Source of the DNA: Bryobacterales bacterium
GTDB taxonomy: Bacteria > Acidobacteriota > Terriglobia > Bryobacterales > Bryobacteraceae
Assembly (NCBI GenBank): GCA_003164035.1
Contig: PLRS01000054.1
Location: 1-64,000 of the forward strand
Reading direction: 5' to 3'
Length of the DNA: 64,000 bases
Shown: piece by piece, positions 48,366 through 57,916 of the stretch
Layout: the number at the start of each line of letters is the position of its first letter
How positions within the stretch are numbered: the stretch's first letter is position 1
Translations under genes and position numbers: made by a program
Notes under the pieces: model-generated
Databases searched by the model: none
What the model was told of the DNA's origin: nothing
Seen by the model: the letters and a program-made list of their open reading frames with translations, nothing else

Positions 48366-51293
48366 ATGCTGGAAGCGCGGTCCCTCACCAAGTATTACAA
48401 CCACACGCCTGCCGTCCGCCAGGTCAGCTTTACAATCAGTCCAGGCGAGATCCTCGGGTATTTAGGCCCCAATGGCGCCGGCAAGAGCACCACGGTCAAG
48501 ATGTTGGTGGGTCTGATCGAGCCTTCCGAAGGGCAAATCTTCTATCGAGGCCGAAGTGTGTACGAGGATTTCACCGCCTTCGAACGGCGCATCGGCTACG
48601 TGCCGGAGGAGCCGCATCTTTACCCGCACCTCACCGGCCGGGAGTATCTGCGCCTGGCCGGCAGGTTGCGGGGAATGCCGCGCCGGGTCCTCGAGCCCAA
48701 ATTGGACGAATTCCTCCGCGTCTTCGGCCTTTGGAGCGACAGCCACACGCCCCTGTCTTCCTATTCCAAGGGCATGCGCCAGAAAATCCTCTTGTCGGCG
48801 GCTCTGCTCCACGACCCGGATATCCTCATCTTGGACGAGCCGTTCTCGGGCCTGGATGTGACCTCCGCCATGATGCTGCGGAGTCTGCTACGGGCGCTGG
48901 CGGACCGGGGAAAGATCATTCTGTACAGTTCTCACGTTCTGGAGGTGGTCGAGAAGATCTGTTCCAAAGTCGTAATCCTCCGGCGAGGCGAAGTGGTGGC
49001 ATACGATTCGATCGAGCGGCTGCGGGAGTTGATGAGCCAGCCTTCGCTCGAAGGCGTGTTCGCCCAGTTGGCGGAGGTGGCGAATGGCGACGAGATGGCG
49101 AATCGCATTGTGGACGCGATGAGTTACCCGCGGCCGGCGGCATCGGCGGCAGGAGGCCTGACAGACGATAAAAGACGATTGTCTGTCCCACCGACGGAAG
49201 AACCGGAGCGCCCGGTCGAACTCGGCCCGCCTGTGTATCGCGGCATCGCCAGCGCATTTCCGGATGAGTTCCAAAACGTGTATGGCGGCGAGTTGCTCCA
49301 AACGGCCGAAGATACCATTGCGCTCGTCTGGCGGCAACATGGCTGGTTTGGACTGGCGCGCGTGCTGCTCGATGTCGCTATCCGCGTGCCGCTCGAGCAC
49401 GCAGCCGAGCTTGGGCAGAATTTGCGCTATGCCCTGCGGATGCTTCTCGGCTCGCCGGGCTTCACCGCGGTGGCGCTGATTTCGCTCTGCCTGGGGATTT
49501 CGATCGCCGCCTGCGCCTACAGCGAGATGAACGGCCTGTTGCGCGATTTGCCCGGAGTGCCGAAGCCCGCCGAGTTGGTGGCGTTGCAGGCGCCCTCGTC
49601 CTATCCCGCCTACAAGCGATATCGCGACTTGAACGATCTGTTCAGTTCCACGTTCGCCTATATCGCGCCGGTGCCGTTCGCGGTTTCGCTCGGCGGGCAC
49701 ACGGAGCGAACTTGGGGACACCTGGTCACGCCTTCGTATTTCCACACGCTGGGCGTGCAGCCATCGTTGGGCCGCTTCTTCGATGCGACAGACGAGCGGC
49801 CGGGGCGGGCGCCGGTGGTGGTGGTGAGCTACCGATTCTGGGAAGATCATCTGGGCTCGAACCCTTCGGTAATCGGCAGCGCGATTCGCATCAATGGGTA
49901 TCCCAGCACGATTGTCGGCGTGGGGCGAAAGGAGTTTCTGGGCGCTTCGCCGGCGCTGCAGGCTACGCGCACGGATCTGGTTTCAGCACTCAAGGAAGGC
50001 GGCAGCGTGGGCCTGCGCAAATACCGGTGGCTGAGTTTGCGCAACGTGCTCGTGCTCTGCCAAATGGCAGGTTCCCTGATGCTGCTGCTGATCATCGGCT
50101 ACATGGGCCTGGGCATCCAGGGCACGCTGGGGGCCCAGGAGGGGTTCAACCCCAGGAATCTCTACCTGGTCTCCCTCGATCCGGTGCGCGACGGGTATTC
50201 GGCGGTGCGCGCGGAGGCCTTCTTTGAAAAACTGCTGGAGCGCGTCAGGACGCTTCCCGGCATCGCCGCCGCGTGCCTGACCGATACGCTGCCGGTTTCA
50301 TTCGACGGCAACTCCGGCGTGCGGCTTTCCGACGCCGGCCGGCAAGCCAATGCGCCTCCCAACGGGTACTGGGCGCGTAAGCACATCGTGGGCCGCGACT
50401 ATTTCGAAACGGCGGGCATCCGCATCCTGACTGGGCGCGGCTTTCGAAGAGAAGACGAGGCAAATGGCGCGACGGCGATTGTCGTCAGCCAGGAAGCGGT
50501 GCGGCAGATCTGGAACGGCGAAGATCCGGTGGGACGCCGCATCGAGATCGGCAATTGGGAGGCGGCCGGGGCCTCCGCGGCGTGGATCGGCACGATCGAC
50601 CACCGCGCTTCGGCGCTGGCGAGGGAACCCCAGACGTTCGAGGTGGTCGGGGTGGTTCACGATGTGTCGGAAGATGTGATTGCGAGCAAGAAGCATGCGG
50701 CGGTGTACTTTCCGCTGCATCCGGCCGATTACGGACATCCTTCTTTGCGCGGGGTGACGCTGATGGTGCGCACGGCCCCGGGAGTGGAATCTATCGGCGC
50801 GGTGCGGCGCCAGATTGCCGCGATCGATGCGAACATCGCGCCCTTCAACGCCGGCAGCATGAGCGAACACATCGCGCAGTATATGTCCGCGCTCCAGGGG
50901 GCTTCCTGGACATACGGCTTCATGGGGGTGTTCGGGCTGGTTCTGGCATCGGTGGGGCTGGCCGGAGTGACAGGTTATTCGGTATCGACGCGCGGCCACG
51001 AGATCGGCATCCGCATGGCGCTGGGGGCGCAGAAGTGCGACGTGCTGACGCTGGTAATGAAGGAGGGAGCAATCCTGGTATTGGTGGGCACGGTGGCAGG
51101 CCTGGCGCTTGCCTGGGCCGGAATCCGCGCCGTCTCCGCCATGTTCTTCACCGTGGCCAGCGTGCGAAGCTCCGACCCCGTGCTGCTGGTGGGCGCCCCG
51201 CTGCTGCTGGCCGGACTGGCCCTGCTCGCCTGCTACTTGCCAGCTCGCCGATCGGCGCGCATCGATCCCGTGGTGGCCTTGCGCCAGGAGTGA
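48366..51293 (+). CDS. Chimeric ABC ATPase / shortened ADOP permease
   Basis: It has 975 residues. Residues 1-245 are a complete ABC ATPase: Walker A GPNGAGKST, signature SYSKGMRQK, Walker B ILILDEPFSGLD and switch SSHVLEV. Residues about 264-277 (GLTDDKRRLSVPP) are encoded by a family-C repeat fragment. From about 285 an ADOP-type permease begins (FPDEFQNVYGGEL, LRYALRMLLGSPGFT). At about 529 the sequence jumps from GVGRKEFLGASP to ALQATRTDLVSALKEGG. Compared with the intact ADOP at 33953-36388, some 200 residues (end of the first periplasmic domain and the helices after it) are missing, in frame. The rest of the second unit looks intact to RIDPVVALRQE. The ATPase probably serves the ABC-2-like membrane protein encoded next; whether the ADOP half works is doubtful. 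Confidence 0.88.
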   Translation: MLEARSLTKYYNHTPAVRQVSFTISPGEILGYLGPNGAGKSTTVKMLVGLIEPSEGQIFYRGRSVYEDFTAFERRIGYVPEEPHLYPHLTGREYLRLAGRLRGMPRRVLEPKLDEFLRVFGLWSDSHTPLSSYSKGMRQKILLSAALLHDPDILILDEPFSGLDVTSAMMLRSLLRALADRGKIILYSSHVLEVVEKICSKVVILRRGEVVAYDSIERLRELMSQPSLEGVFAQLAEVANGDEMANRIVDAMSYPRPAASAAGGLTDDKRRLSVPPTEEPERPVELGPPVYRGIASAFPDEFQNVYGGELLQTAEDTIALVWRQHGWFGLARVLLDVAIRVPLEHAAELGQNLRYALRMLLGSPGFTAVALISLCLGISIAACAYSEMNGLLRDLPGVPKPAELVALQAPSSYPAYKRYRDLNDLFSSTFAYIAPVPFAVSLGGHTERTWGHLVTPSYFHTLGVQPSLGRFFDATDERPGRAPVVVVSYRFWEDHLGSNPSVIGSAIRINGYPSTIVGVGRKEFLGASPALQATRTDLVSALKEGGSVGLRKYRWLSLRNVLVLCQMAGSLMLLLIIGYMGLGIQGTLGAQEGFNPRNLYLVSLDPVRDGYSAVRAEAFFEKLLERVRTLPGIAAACLTDTLPVSFDGNSGVRLSDAGRQANAPPNGYWARKHIVGRDYFETAGIRILTGRGFRREDEANGATAIVVSQEAVRQIWNGEDPVGRRIEIGNWEAAGASAAWIGTIDHRASALAREPQTFEVVGVVHDVSEDVIASKKHAAVYFPLHPADYGHPSLRGVTLMVRTAPGVESIGAVRRQIAAIDANIAPFNAGSMSEHIAQYMSALQGASWTYGFMGVFGLVLASVGLAGVTGYSVSTRGHEIGIRMALGAQKCDVLTLVMKEGAILVLVGTVAGLALAWAGIRAVSAMFFTVASVRSSDPVLLVGAPLLLAGLALLACYLPARRSARIDPVVALRQE
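49156..49193. repeat. Family-C repeat fragment inside the chimeric ABC gene
   Basis: 38 bases match 16585-16622 of element C at 35 positions, including the palindromic arms ACAGACGA / GTCTGT. It lies in frame between the ATPase and ADOP parts. Confidence 0.8.
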
Positions 51294-51303
51294 AAATCGC
51301 ATC

Positions 51304-52998
51304 ATGAAAGAATGGCTTCGCGAAACCCGCGGACCGGTATTCGAGCTCTTTCGCCATTTCCTGCTGAGTTTCTTCGCCAGCGAACTGGTTACGGCCACCG
51401 GCCAGACGGCATCCACATTGTTCGGCGTGTTTGCTTGTCTGCTGCCCTGCGGCATGATGTTCGTGCAGCCGCTCAAGCTCAAGTACGAGTATCTTTCGAG
51501 CCTGCCCGTTCCGGGGCCCTATCGCGAAGCCGTCCGGGCCGACGAACTCTGGCTGATCGTCCTTGTCATGTCCGCAATGGGAGTCCTGACCGCGATCAAG
51601 TGGCAATCTCTGTTTCCGGGACTGCGGGATTATCGCGCCCTGGCATCGCTGCCGCTTCGGCCCGCGCAGGTTTTCGCGGGCAAATTCCTGGCTCTGGTTG
51701 CGGTCGCCACAGTTGCGGTTTTCACTCTGAGCTCACTCACCGCATGCACGTTTGCTCCTGTTTCCACCAGCCGCTGGGCAATGAATCCATCCCTGGGACC
51801 GCGAATTCTGGCGCATACCGCCGCATCCAGCGCCGCCGGCTATTTCTTCTTCTTCGCGGTGGTTACCCTCCAGGGCCTGCTACTGAATGTGATGCGGCCG
51901 CGCCTGTTCGAGCGGGTCACCGGATACTTACAGGGATTTCTTGTGGCGGCCATGCTGATCCTGCTGGTGATGAGCTTCTCTATCCAGCCGGAATTCACCC
52001 GCGCGGCCATCCGGCCGGAATTGGCGCGCTGGCTTCCGCCAGTGTGGTTCCTGGGCCTTTACCAGGCGATCTCGGGGGATTTGGATCCGGGAATGCAGGC
52101 GCTCGCTCACACGGCAAGGGCGGCACTCGCGATCTCCGCCGGGTTGGCCGTATTCACCTACCTGATCGGCTATGGCCGCCATCGCGCCCTGGTGGTGGAG
52201 GGCGTGGCCCTGCCCGCCAAAACTCGGCCGTGGGCAGCCGCCTTGCTCGACTGGTTCGTTCCCGATCCTCGCCAGCAGGCCATCCTCGTCTTCATGATGA
52301 GAACCATGGCGGGCAGCGGCCAGCACCGCATGATCCTGATGGGATACGGTGGTTTCGGCTTGGCCATCCTGTTAAGCGGTATGATCGGCATGCGGGAAAT
52401 GGTCGCGCCCGCCAGGTTAGTCCCGGCGTGCTTCGTCTACGCCCATGTGATTCTGCTGGTCTTTCTGCTGCTCGGTGTGCGCCACCTGTTTTCCATTCCA
52501 ACCGAGCTGGGGGCGAATTGGATGTTTCGGATCGCGGAACGGGAAGGGCGCCGCCACTGGATGCGCGCGGTCGACCGTTTGATTCTCTTTTCGGGTGCCG
52601 TGTTCATGCTGGCGATTCCCTTCCCCGCCGAGGTCAAGTTTCTCGCCTGGCGCGCGCTGGCCGAGTCAGCTTTATTCGCGGTTTTCGGCCTGCTCTGTTA
52701 CGAATGGGCCTTCTCTTCCTGGGAGAAACTACCGTTCACCTGCTCGTATCTTCCCGGAAAGACGCCGGCGTGGATCGTGGCATTGAAACTCCTCGGAATT
52801 CTCACTCTGCTGCCCATTGTGAGCGGGATTATGCTTGCCTGTTTGTACAACCCTGTAGCGTACCTCGCGGCGATGGCCATTCTGCTGGCGGCTTGGGCCC
52901 GCGCCTGCGCCATCCGAAAAGAGACCTGGGGAGAGGTACGCTTGAGGTACGAGGAATTGCCCGAGCCGGCGATTCACGGGCTGAACCTGCTCCAATAG
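51304..52998 (+). CDS. ABC-type multi-span membrane protein
   Basis: It has 564 residues with about 12 hydrophobic segments (for example LFGVFACLLPCGMMFV, FFFFAVVTLQGLLLNV, LILFSGAVFMLAIPF and LLGILTLLPIVSGIML). It reads like an ABC-2 exporter membrane subunit; SLPLRPAQVFAGKFLALV is the conserved cytoplasmic loop with a typical small-residue/Pro motif. It begins 11 bases after the chimeric ATPase gene and is its likely partner. Exported substrate unknown. An alternative frame over this gene is open but carries no motifs. Confidence 0.8.
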   Translation: MKEWLRETRGPVFELFRHFLLSFFASELVTATGQTASTLFGVFACLLPCGMMFVQPLKLKYEYLSSLPVPGPYREAVRADELWLIVLVMSAMGVLTAIKWQSLFPGLRDYRALASLPLRPAQVFAGKFLALVAVATVAVFTLSSLTACTFAPVSTSRWAMNPSLGPRILAHTAASSAAGYFFFFAVVTLQGLLLNVMRPRLFERVTGYLQGFLVAAMLILLVMSFSIQPEFTRAAIRPELARWLPPVWFLGLYQAISGDLDPGMQALAHTARAALAISAGLAVFTYLIGYGRHRALVVEGVALPAKTRPWAAALLDWFVPDPRQQAILVFMMRTMAGSGQHRMILMGYGGFGLAILLSGMIGMREMVAPARLVPACFVYAHVILLVFLLLGVRHLFSIPTELGANWMFRIAEREGRRHWMRAVDRLILFSGAVFMLAIPFPAEVKFLAWRALAESALFAVFGLLCYEWAFSSWEKLPFTCSYLPGKTPAWIVALKLLGILTLLPIVSGIMLACLYNPVAYLAAMAILLAAWARACAIRKETWGEVRLRYEELPEPAIHGLNLLQ

Positions 52999-53009
52999 GG
53001 TCCCTACAC

Positions 53010-55130
53010 ATGAAAACAATCTGCCTTGTCGCGATTTGCCTTGCCTTGGCCCCGCACGTTCGAGCCGCGGGCTTCGAGACCGCCCGCGTGAAAGTCACCA
53101 TCGCGGGAGCCGAAGCGCCGTTCTGGATCCTGCAATCGAAAACCGGGCCGGCCGCGCTCGACGTCTCGCCGCCGGTCTTTTCCATCGATGGTGCGCGCCA
53201 CACCGCCGTGCTGGTGGACGTTCGTGAAATCGCCGCGCCGGTGACGCTCCCGAACGGCACGGTGGAATACCGCTACCAGGGGCGATTTCGAGACGATCCG
53301 TCGCTGTCGCTCGAGCTCGACTTCCGGGCCGCTGCCGACAACCCCGTCGTCCGGTTCGCCTACAAGCTGAAAAGTTCGCGGGAAAGGCGGTTGACGAAAC
53401 CGGTGGGCTCGGACGATCTGACGTATCTCGCCGCGTCTCTCAAGCCGTTTCCGAGAGTCACCGAGGTGCGCTTGTCCGAGTTCCTGGCGCAGGTCCACAG
53501 CTACACCCTCCAGGAGTACCCGCTCGCACCGCGGGAGTTCGATAACGGGCTTGCGCCGATGGGGCCGATTCTGGCCGCGTCCGACGGGCGACGCTCGGTG
53601 CTGATCGCATACGAACATGGTTCGCAGGTTCCCGACGCGTTCCTGCAATTCCGGCTGGCTCCCGATCACATGGTGCGCCTGGCAGCCGCCAAAGCCAACT
53701 ACCTTACCGGCCAGACACTCGGCCCGGGACACGACTACGAAACCATATGGTTCGATGCCGCGGCGGTGGAGGGAGATGAAACCGCGCTGCGGGCCGCGTT
53801 CCGCGATTTCGTTCTGCGCCGCCTCGCGCTTCACAATGAAAGCCGCAAGCCGTACATCTATTACAACACCTGGAATTTCCAGGAGCGCAACAAGCACTGG
53901 AACGGCAAACCGTACCTGGAATCGATGAACGAAGTGCGAATGCTCGCCGAAATCGATGTGGCCCACCGGATGGGTATCGACGTTTTCGTGCTCGACACCG
54001 GATGGTACGAGAAGACCGGCGACTGGCGCGTCAGCTCGTCGCGGTTCCCTCGGGGGCTGGGGCCGATCAAGAGGAAGCTGGATGGCTACGGCATGAAGCT
54101 CGGGCTCTGGTTCGACCCGACCGCCGCCGCCCAATCGAGCGCGGCGTACCGCGACCACCCCGGCGACGTCATGTCCTGGCGCGGCCACCGCTCGGATCCC
54201 AAACCGATTTGGGAAACCGAGCCCAGCTACCGGATGTGCCTGGTCAGCGGCCACGCCGACGTCTTCGCCGATGAGCTGATCCGCGCGTATCGCGAGCTGG
54301 GCGTCACCTACTTCAAGTGGGACGCCGTCGCCCAGTACGGCTGCGATAGCGCCGATCACGGCCATGGCGACGCGGCGGTTACCGCGGAGGAGCGCGCCCA
54401 GTCCTACGCATTTCAACTTCCCCGCCAGATGGCGCGCATTGCGGAGAAACTCGAGGCGGCCTGTCCGGAAGCGATCGTCGATTTCGACGTCACCGAGAGC
54501 GGGCGGGCCTTCGGCCTCGGCTTTCTCTCGGCCGGCAAGTATTTCCTCATCAACAACGGACCGTACTATCAGAATTACGATGTCCCGATCGACCCGGACA
54601 AAGACAACTGGAACCTATTCTTCCACAAAGGTCCGGCGCGGACCTGGATCGCCCGTACGCCGCTCGACTACGACAACTGGATTCCTTCGTCGCTGTTCCT
54701 TACCCATTACCTGCCCGACGATCCCTACGACTCGCAGATCGTGAATATCGCGTCGCTGATTCTGGGGCAGAACGGGATCTGGGGCGATCTGCCGCGCGTC
54801 TCGAGCGAAGGGGTCGAACTGTTCGGGCACCTGCTGGGCCTCTACAAGCAGGTGCGCGACGACATGACGGCGAGTTCTCCGGTGACGTCGGGCGCGGTCT
54901 CTGGCGCGTCCGAGGTACACGAAAAGATCGCAACCGGTTCCGGCCGGGGCGCCATCGTTTTGTTTTCGACCGCGGCTGGGCCGGTCACATATGTGAGCGC
55001 CGGCCGCCCGAACCAGGCGTTTACGGCAACCCAGGGCGTGACCGTGAAGTTCGACGCTTCCGGCCGCGCCGTTCTCCGCGCCGCTTTCGACAAGCCCGGC
55101 GCCGCCATCGTGTTCTTCGGCGCGAAGTGA
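53010..55130 (+). CDS. Secreted alpha-galactosidase-like glycoside hydrolase (clan GH-D)
   Basis: It has 706 residues with a signal peptide (ICLVAICLALAPHVRA). The N-terminal beta-sandwich (about 20-280) is followed by a TIM barrel (about 285-600). Clan GH-D features are visible: YYNTWNF, IDVFVLDTGWYEKTGDW, MKLGLWFDP, the nucleophile Asp in TYFKWDAVAQYG (about 437) and the acid/base Asp in VDFDVTESGR (about 491). A C-terminal beta domain ends the protein. It resembles GH36/GH27 melibiases; GH97 was considered and rejected for lack of its Glu motifs. The ATG lies 11 bases after the ABC membrane gene, so a transport link is possible. Confidence 0.85.
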   Translation: MKTICLVAICLALAPHVRAAGFETARVKVTIAGAEAPFWILQSKTGPAALDVSPPVFSIDGARHTAVLVDVREIAAPVTLPNGTVEYRYQGRFRDDPSLSLELDFRAAADNPVVRFAYKLKSSRERRLTKPVGSDDLTYLAASLKPFPRVTEVRLSEFLAQVHSYTLQEYPLAPREFDNGLAPMGPILAASDGRRSVLIAYEHGSQVPDAFLQFRLAPDHMVRLAAAKANYLTGQTLGPGHDYETIWFDAAAVEGDETALRAAFRDFVLRRLALHNESRKPYIYYNTWNFQERNKHWNGKPYLESMNEVRMLAEIDVAHRMGIDVFVLDTGWYEKTGDWRVSSSRFPRGLGPIKRKLDGYGMKLGLWFDPTAAAQSSAAYRDHPGDVMSWRGHRSDPKPIWETEPSYRMCLVSGHADVFADELIRAYRELGVTYFKWDAVAQYGCDSADHGHGDAAVTAEERAQSYAFQLPRQMARIAEKLEAACPEAIVDFDVTESGRAFGLGFLSAGKYFLINNGPYYQNYDVPIDPDKDNWNLFFHKGPARTWIARTPLDYDNWIPSSLFLTHYLPDDPYDSQIVNIASLILGQNGIWGDLPRVSSEGVELFGHLLGLYKQVRDDMTASSPVTSGAVSGASEVHEKIATGSGRGAIVLFSTAAGPVTYVSAGRPNQAFTATQGVTVKFDASGRAVLRAAFDKPGAAIVFFGAK

Positions 55131-55215
55131 CTTCGAAAAGTGCATAATGGGAATTCCGGACGCCCAAATCCCGCGAGGCGGCATTTGGGGGCAATTTTTC
55201 CAACAGGAGCAACTC

Positions 55216-56532
55216 ATGGCTAATTGGACGCGAAGAGGATTTCTCGGATCGCTCTCGGGGGTAGCGGCCGCAACGTCGCTTGCGGCTCAGCAGAGGGGCA
55301 GCCTGTCTCTCCCTGAAAAGCGAACCGGGCATGGACCTATCAAAATCACGGACCTCCGGTGCGCTATCATCGGCCAAAACCCGGTAATTCGAATCGTCAC
55401 CGATCAGGGCGTCTCGGGATACGGCCAGGCCGAGTCCACCAAGCCGTATCTCAAGCCGATGGTGCTTTTTTATAAGAACTACATTCTGGGCGAAGACCCA
55501 ACCGACGTCGACCGCGTGATGCTGAAGATCCGCCGCATTGGCGGGTTCAAACCCTGGGGTTCGGCAGTCAGCGCCATCGAGATTGCTCTCTGGGATATCG
55601 CCGGGCAGGTGGCCGGAGTGCCGGTATATAAACTCCTGGGCGGGAAGATCCGGGACCGCGTGCGCGCCTACAACGGCGGCGTGCGTTTCCCCATGACCGG
55701 CCAAACGCCGCAGGACTACGCCGAGAACATGGCGAAGATGAAGGAAGCCAAAGAGGGTTTCACCCTGATCAAACAGGCGGTCGGGTTTCACAATCCGGCC
55801 ATGATGCGCGCCATACCCGGCGGCTGGTACGACGAGCCGCGCACGGGCGCCTCGCACCCCGATCGCGGTCTCATGACCGAACGCGGCATGGCATATGTCA
55901 TCGCCTGCGTCGAAGCCATGAAGAAAGTCCTGGGCGACGAAATCGGCCTCGCGCTCGACTGCGGACCGGGCTGGACCGTAAAGGATGCCATCACGTTCGC
56001 GCGAGCGCTCGAACCGCTCCACATCGCATGGCTCGAAGACATCATCACCGGCGACTACATGCCATACCCCAACGCCGAAGTCTTTCGCGAGGTAACCCAG
56101 GCCACGTCCCTTCCGATTCACACCGGAGAAGAGATCTACCTCCGCGAAAACTTCAAGGACCTTATCGAAAAGCAGGCGGTCAATGTCGTCGGCCCGGATC
56201 CTGAGGATGTCGGCGGGTTGGCGGAGATGAAGTGGATCGCCGAATACGCCGATCTTCACGGCATCCTCATCGCGCCCCACGGGATTTTCGACGGGCTGAT
56301 AGGGCTGGCCGCGCATGTTCACTTGGCCGCCGCCTTGCCGCAAAACTACATCGGCTTCGAATATCCGGTCGGCCAGCCTGAGTGGTGGTATGACATTGTC
56401 GACGGCTTGCCGGACCCCATCATGAAACGCGGCTTCATCGATGTTTGGGACCGCCCGGGCCTCGGTGTCACCTTCAAGGTCCCGGCAGCCAAGGCGCACC
56501 TGTCGGAAGAGGATCGTAACTTCTTCGACTGA
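55216..56532 (+). CDS. Enolase-superfamily (galactonate dehydratase-like) enzyme, Tat-exported
   Basis: It has 438 residues. Tat-like signal TRRGFLGSLSGVAAATSLA. Superfamily features: Lys in TLIKQAVGF, metal ligands in LALDCGPGW, WLEDIITG and HTGEEIYL, Asp in VVGPDPEDVGG and His in IAPHGIFDG. The sequence GFEYPVGQPEWWYDIV is typical of the sugar-acid dehydratase branch. It differs clearly from the three other enolase homologues in the window. AACAGGAGC precedes the ATG. Downstream of an alpha-galactosidase-like gene it may act on an oxidised hexose. Confidence 0.9.
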   Translation: MANWTRRGFLGSLSGVAAATSLAAQQRGSLSLPEKRTGHGPIKITDLRCAIIGQNPVIRIVTDQGVSGYGQAESTKPYLKPMVLFYKNYILGEDPTDVDRVMLKIRRIGGFKPWGSAVSAIEIALWDIAGQVAGVPVYKLLGGKIRDRVRAYNGGVRFPMTGQTPQDYAENMAKMKEAKEGFTLIKQAVGFHNPAMMRAIPGGWYDEPRTGASHPDRGLMTERGMAYVIACVEAMKKVLGDEIGLALDCGPGWTVKDAITFARALEPLHIAWLEDIITGDYMPYPNAEVFREVTQATSLPIHTGEEIYLRENFKDLIEKQAVNVVGPDPEDVGGLAEMKWIAEYADLHGILIAPHGIFDGLIGLAAHVHLAAALPQNYIGFEYPVGQPEWWYDIVDGLPDPIMKRGFIDVWDRPGLGVTFKVPAAKAHLSEEDRNFFD

Positions 56533-56562
56533 GCTGTCCGCTGTTGTATACTCGCTTTCCAT

Positions 56563-57570
56563 ATGCACCGCGTCACCATCGCGCTCGCTTTTCTTCTGCC
56601 GGCGATGCTGGGCGCTCAACCCCAGCCCATCGTTGCCGACACCTACTACCGCACCTTCTCGCACACCAACCCCGTCCTGCGCCGCATTAAGCCGGGCCAG
56701 GAGGTGGCGACCAAAACGGTCGATTCGAGCGGCCGCGACTTTCACGGCGACGTGCGCCATCCCGAATCCGGCAATCCTCTCACCGGCCCCTTTTTCATTG
56801 AAGGCGCCGAACCCGGTGACGCCATCCTGGTGCATCTGCGCCGCGTGCGGTTGAACCGCGACTGGGGCTATTCCGGCTACCGGCTGGGCGTCTACGCGCT
56901 TCTGCCCGAGTTCATCGAGAGCCTCTACTCCGCCAACTACAAACCCGACCTCGCCATCCCCGGCCGTTCCAACCTGGTCCGCTGGGATATCGATCTGGCG
57001 CACGATACCGTTCGCCTGCGCGACCCCGTCAGTACCGTCGTCAAAATGGAGTTCCCCGCGATCCCCATGCTCGGCTGCATCGGCGTTGCCGCCCCCGGCG
57101 ATTTCGCCCCCACCTCCGGGCCGGCCGGTTCCTACGGCGGCAACATGGATTACAACCGGGTGCGCGAAGGCGCCACCGTCATTCTGCCCGTCTATCATCC
57201 CGGAGCACTGCTCTACCTCGGCGACGGCCACGCTTTGATGGGCGATGGCGAACCCACCGGCAATGGCATCGAGACCTCCATGGACGTGGAGTTCTCCGTG
57301 GACATTGCGGCCAAAATGAGCCTCGACGGCCCGCGCCTCGAAAACGCGGAGTCCATCGTCAGCATCGGCTCCCAGCCCGAATTCGTCAGCAGCCTCAACC
57401 GCGCGCTCGCCATGGCCACCACCGACATGGTCAAGTGGCTCGCCGGCGAATATAAGCTGGAACCCTGGGCCGCCCACCTTCTGGTCGCCTTCCAGGGTCA
57501 ATACGATATCGTGACTGTCTCCGGTTCCATGGCTCTGCGTATCCCCAAGCGGTATCTGCCGGCCAAGTGA
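56563..57570 (+). CDS. Acetamidase/formamidase family, secreted
   Basis: It has 335 residues with a signal peptide (VTIALAFLLPAMLGA). FmdA/AmdA family landmarks: GDVRHPESGNPLTGPFFIEG, GDAILVHLRRVRLN, MLGCIGVAAPG, GGNMDYNRVREGATVILPVY and HALMGDGEPTGNGIE. Members hydrolyse formamide or acetamide to the acid and ammonia. Secretion is seen in many acidobacterial members; the physiological substrate is unknown. It follows the enolase-type gene by 30 bases on the same strand. Confidence 0.9.
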   Translation: MHRVTIALAFLLPAMLGAQPQPIVADTYYRTFSHTNPVLRRIKPGQEVATKTVDSSGRDFHGDVRHPESGNPLTGPFFIEGAEPGDAILVHLRRVRLNRDWGYSGYRLGVYALLPEFIESLYSANYKPDLAIPGRSNLVRWDIDLAHDTVRLRDPVSTVVKMEFPAIPMLGCIGVAAPGDFAPTSGPAGSYGGNMDYNRVREGATVILPVYHPGALLYLGDGHALMGDGEPTGNGIETSMDVEFSVDIAAKMSLDGPRLENAESIVSIGSQPEFVSSLNRALAMATTDMVKWLAGEYKLEPWAAHLLVAFQGQYDIVTVSGSMALRIPKRYLPAK

Positions 57571-57679
57571 CTTGGACCGTACCCCCGCAAAAGTGGGTGG
57601 GCATCACCGCAAAGATCTGCTGTCAAAACCTCACCGGGCTGCGATACTTTCTCTCTAGGACGCGCCTGGAGGTTTTGAA

Positions 57680-57916
57680 GTGAAACTCTATCGCAGTACG
57701 AATTATCCAACTCGCTGGTACGCGTTTGGCCCGGAAATCGGCTGGGTAATGTTCCCCGCGGAAGCCGGGGGATGGGAAAAGCGCCAGCCGGCCCGCGCTT
57801 TGGATCCGCTGGATGTGCGTGAGGTCCCGCTTCGCCTCGCATTCAACACCGGTATCCTCGACACTCACACGCCGGCGGAGGCAGCTTTAGATGTTCCGTT
57901 CCCGGAGGCGGCGTGA
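57680..57916 (+). CDS. Small conserved hypothetical protein
   Basis: It has 78 residues. GGAGG lies seven bases before the GTG. The peptide is rich in Trp, Tyr and Pro (YRSTNYPTRWYAFGPEIGW, then ARALDPLDVREVPLRLAFN) with no membrane segment or signal, suggesting a compact cytosolic domain. I recall similar short proteins in Solibacter-type genomes but know no function. Its TGA overlaps the ATG of the next short gene. Confidence 0.65.
   Translation: MKLYRSTNYPTRWYAFGPEIGWVMFPAEAGGWEKRQPARALDPLDVREVPLRLAFNTGILDTHTPAEAALDVPFPEAA

Noticed and set aside
51312-55130. 1272-codon frame joining the ABC membrane gene region to the alpha-galactosidase-like gene
   Set aside because: The second half is the real hydrolase with its own ATG and signal peptide; the first half is Arg/Gly-rich and antagonistic to the membrane protein frame, so it is not a fusion.
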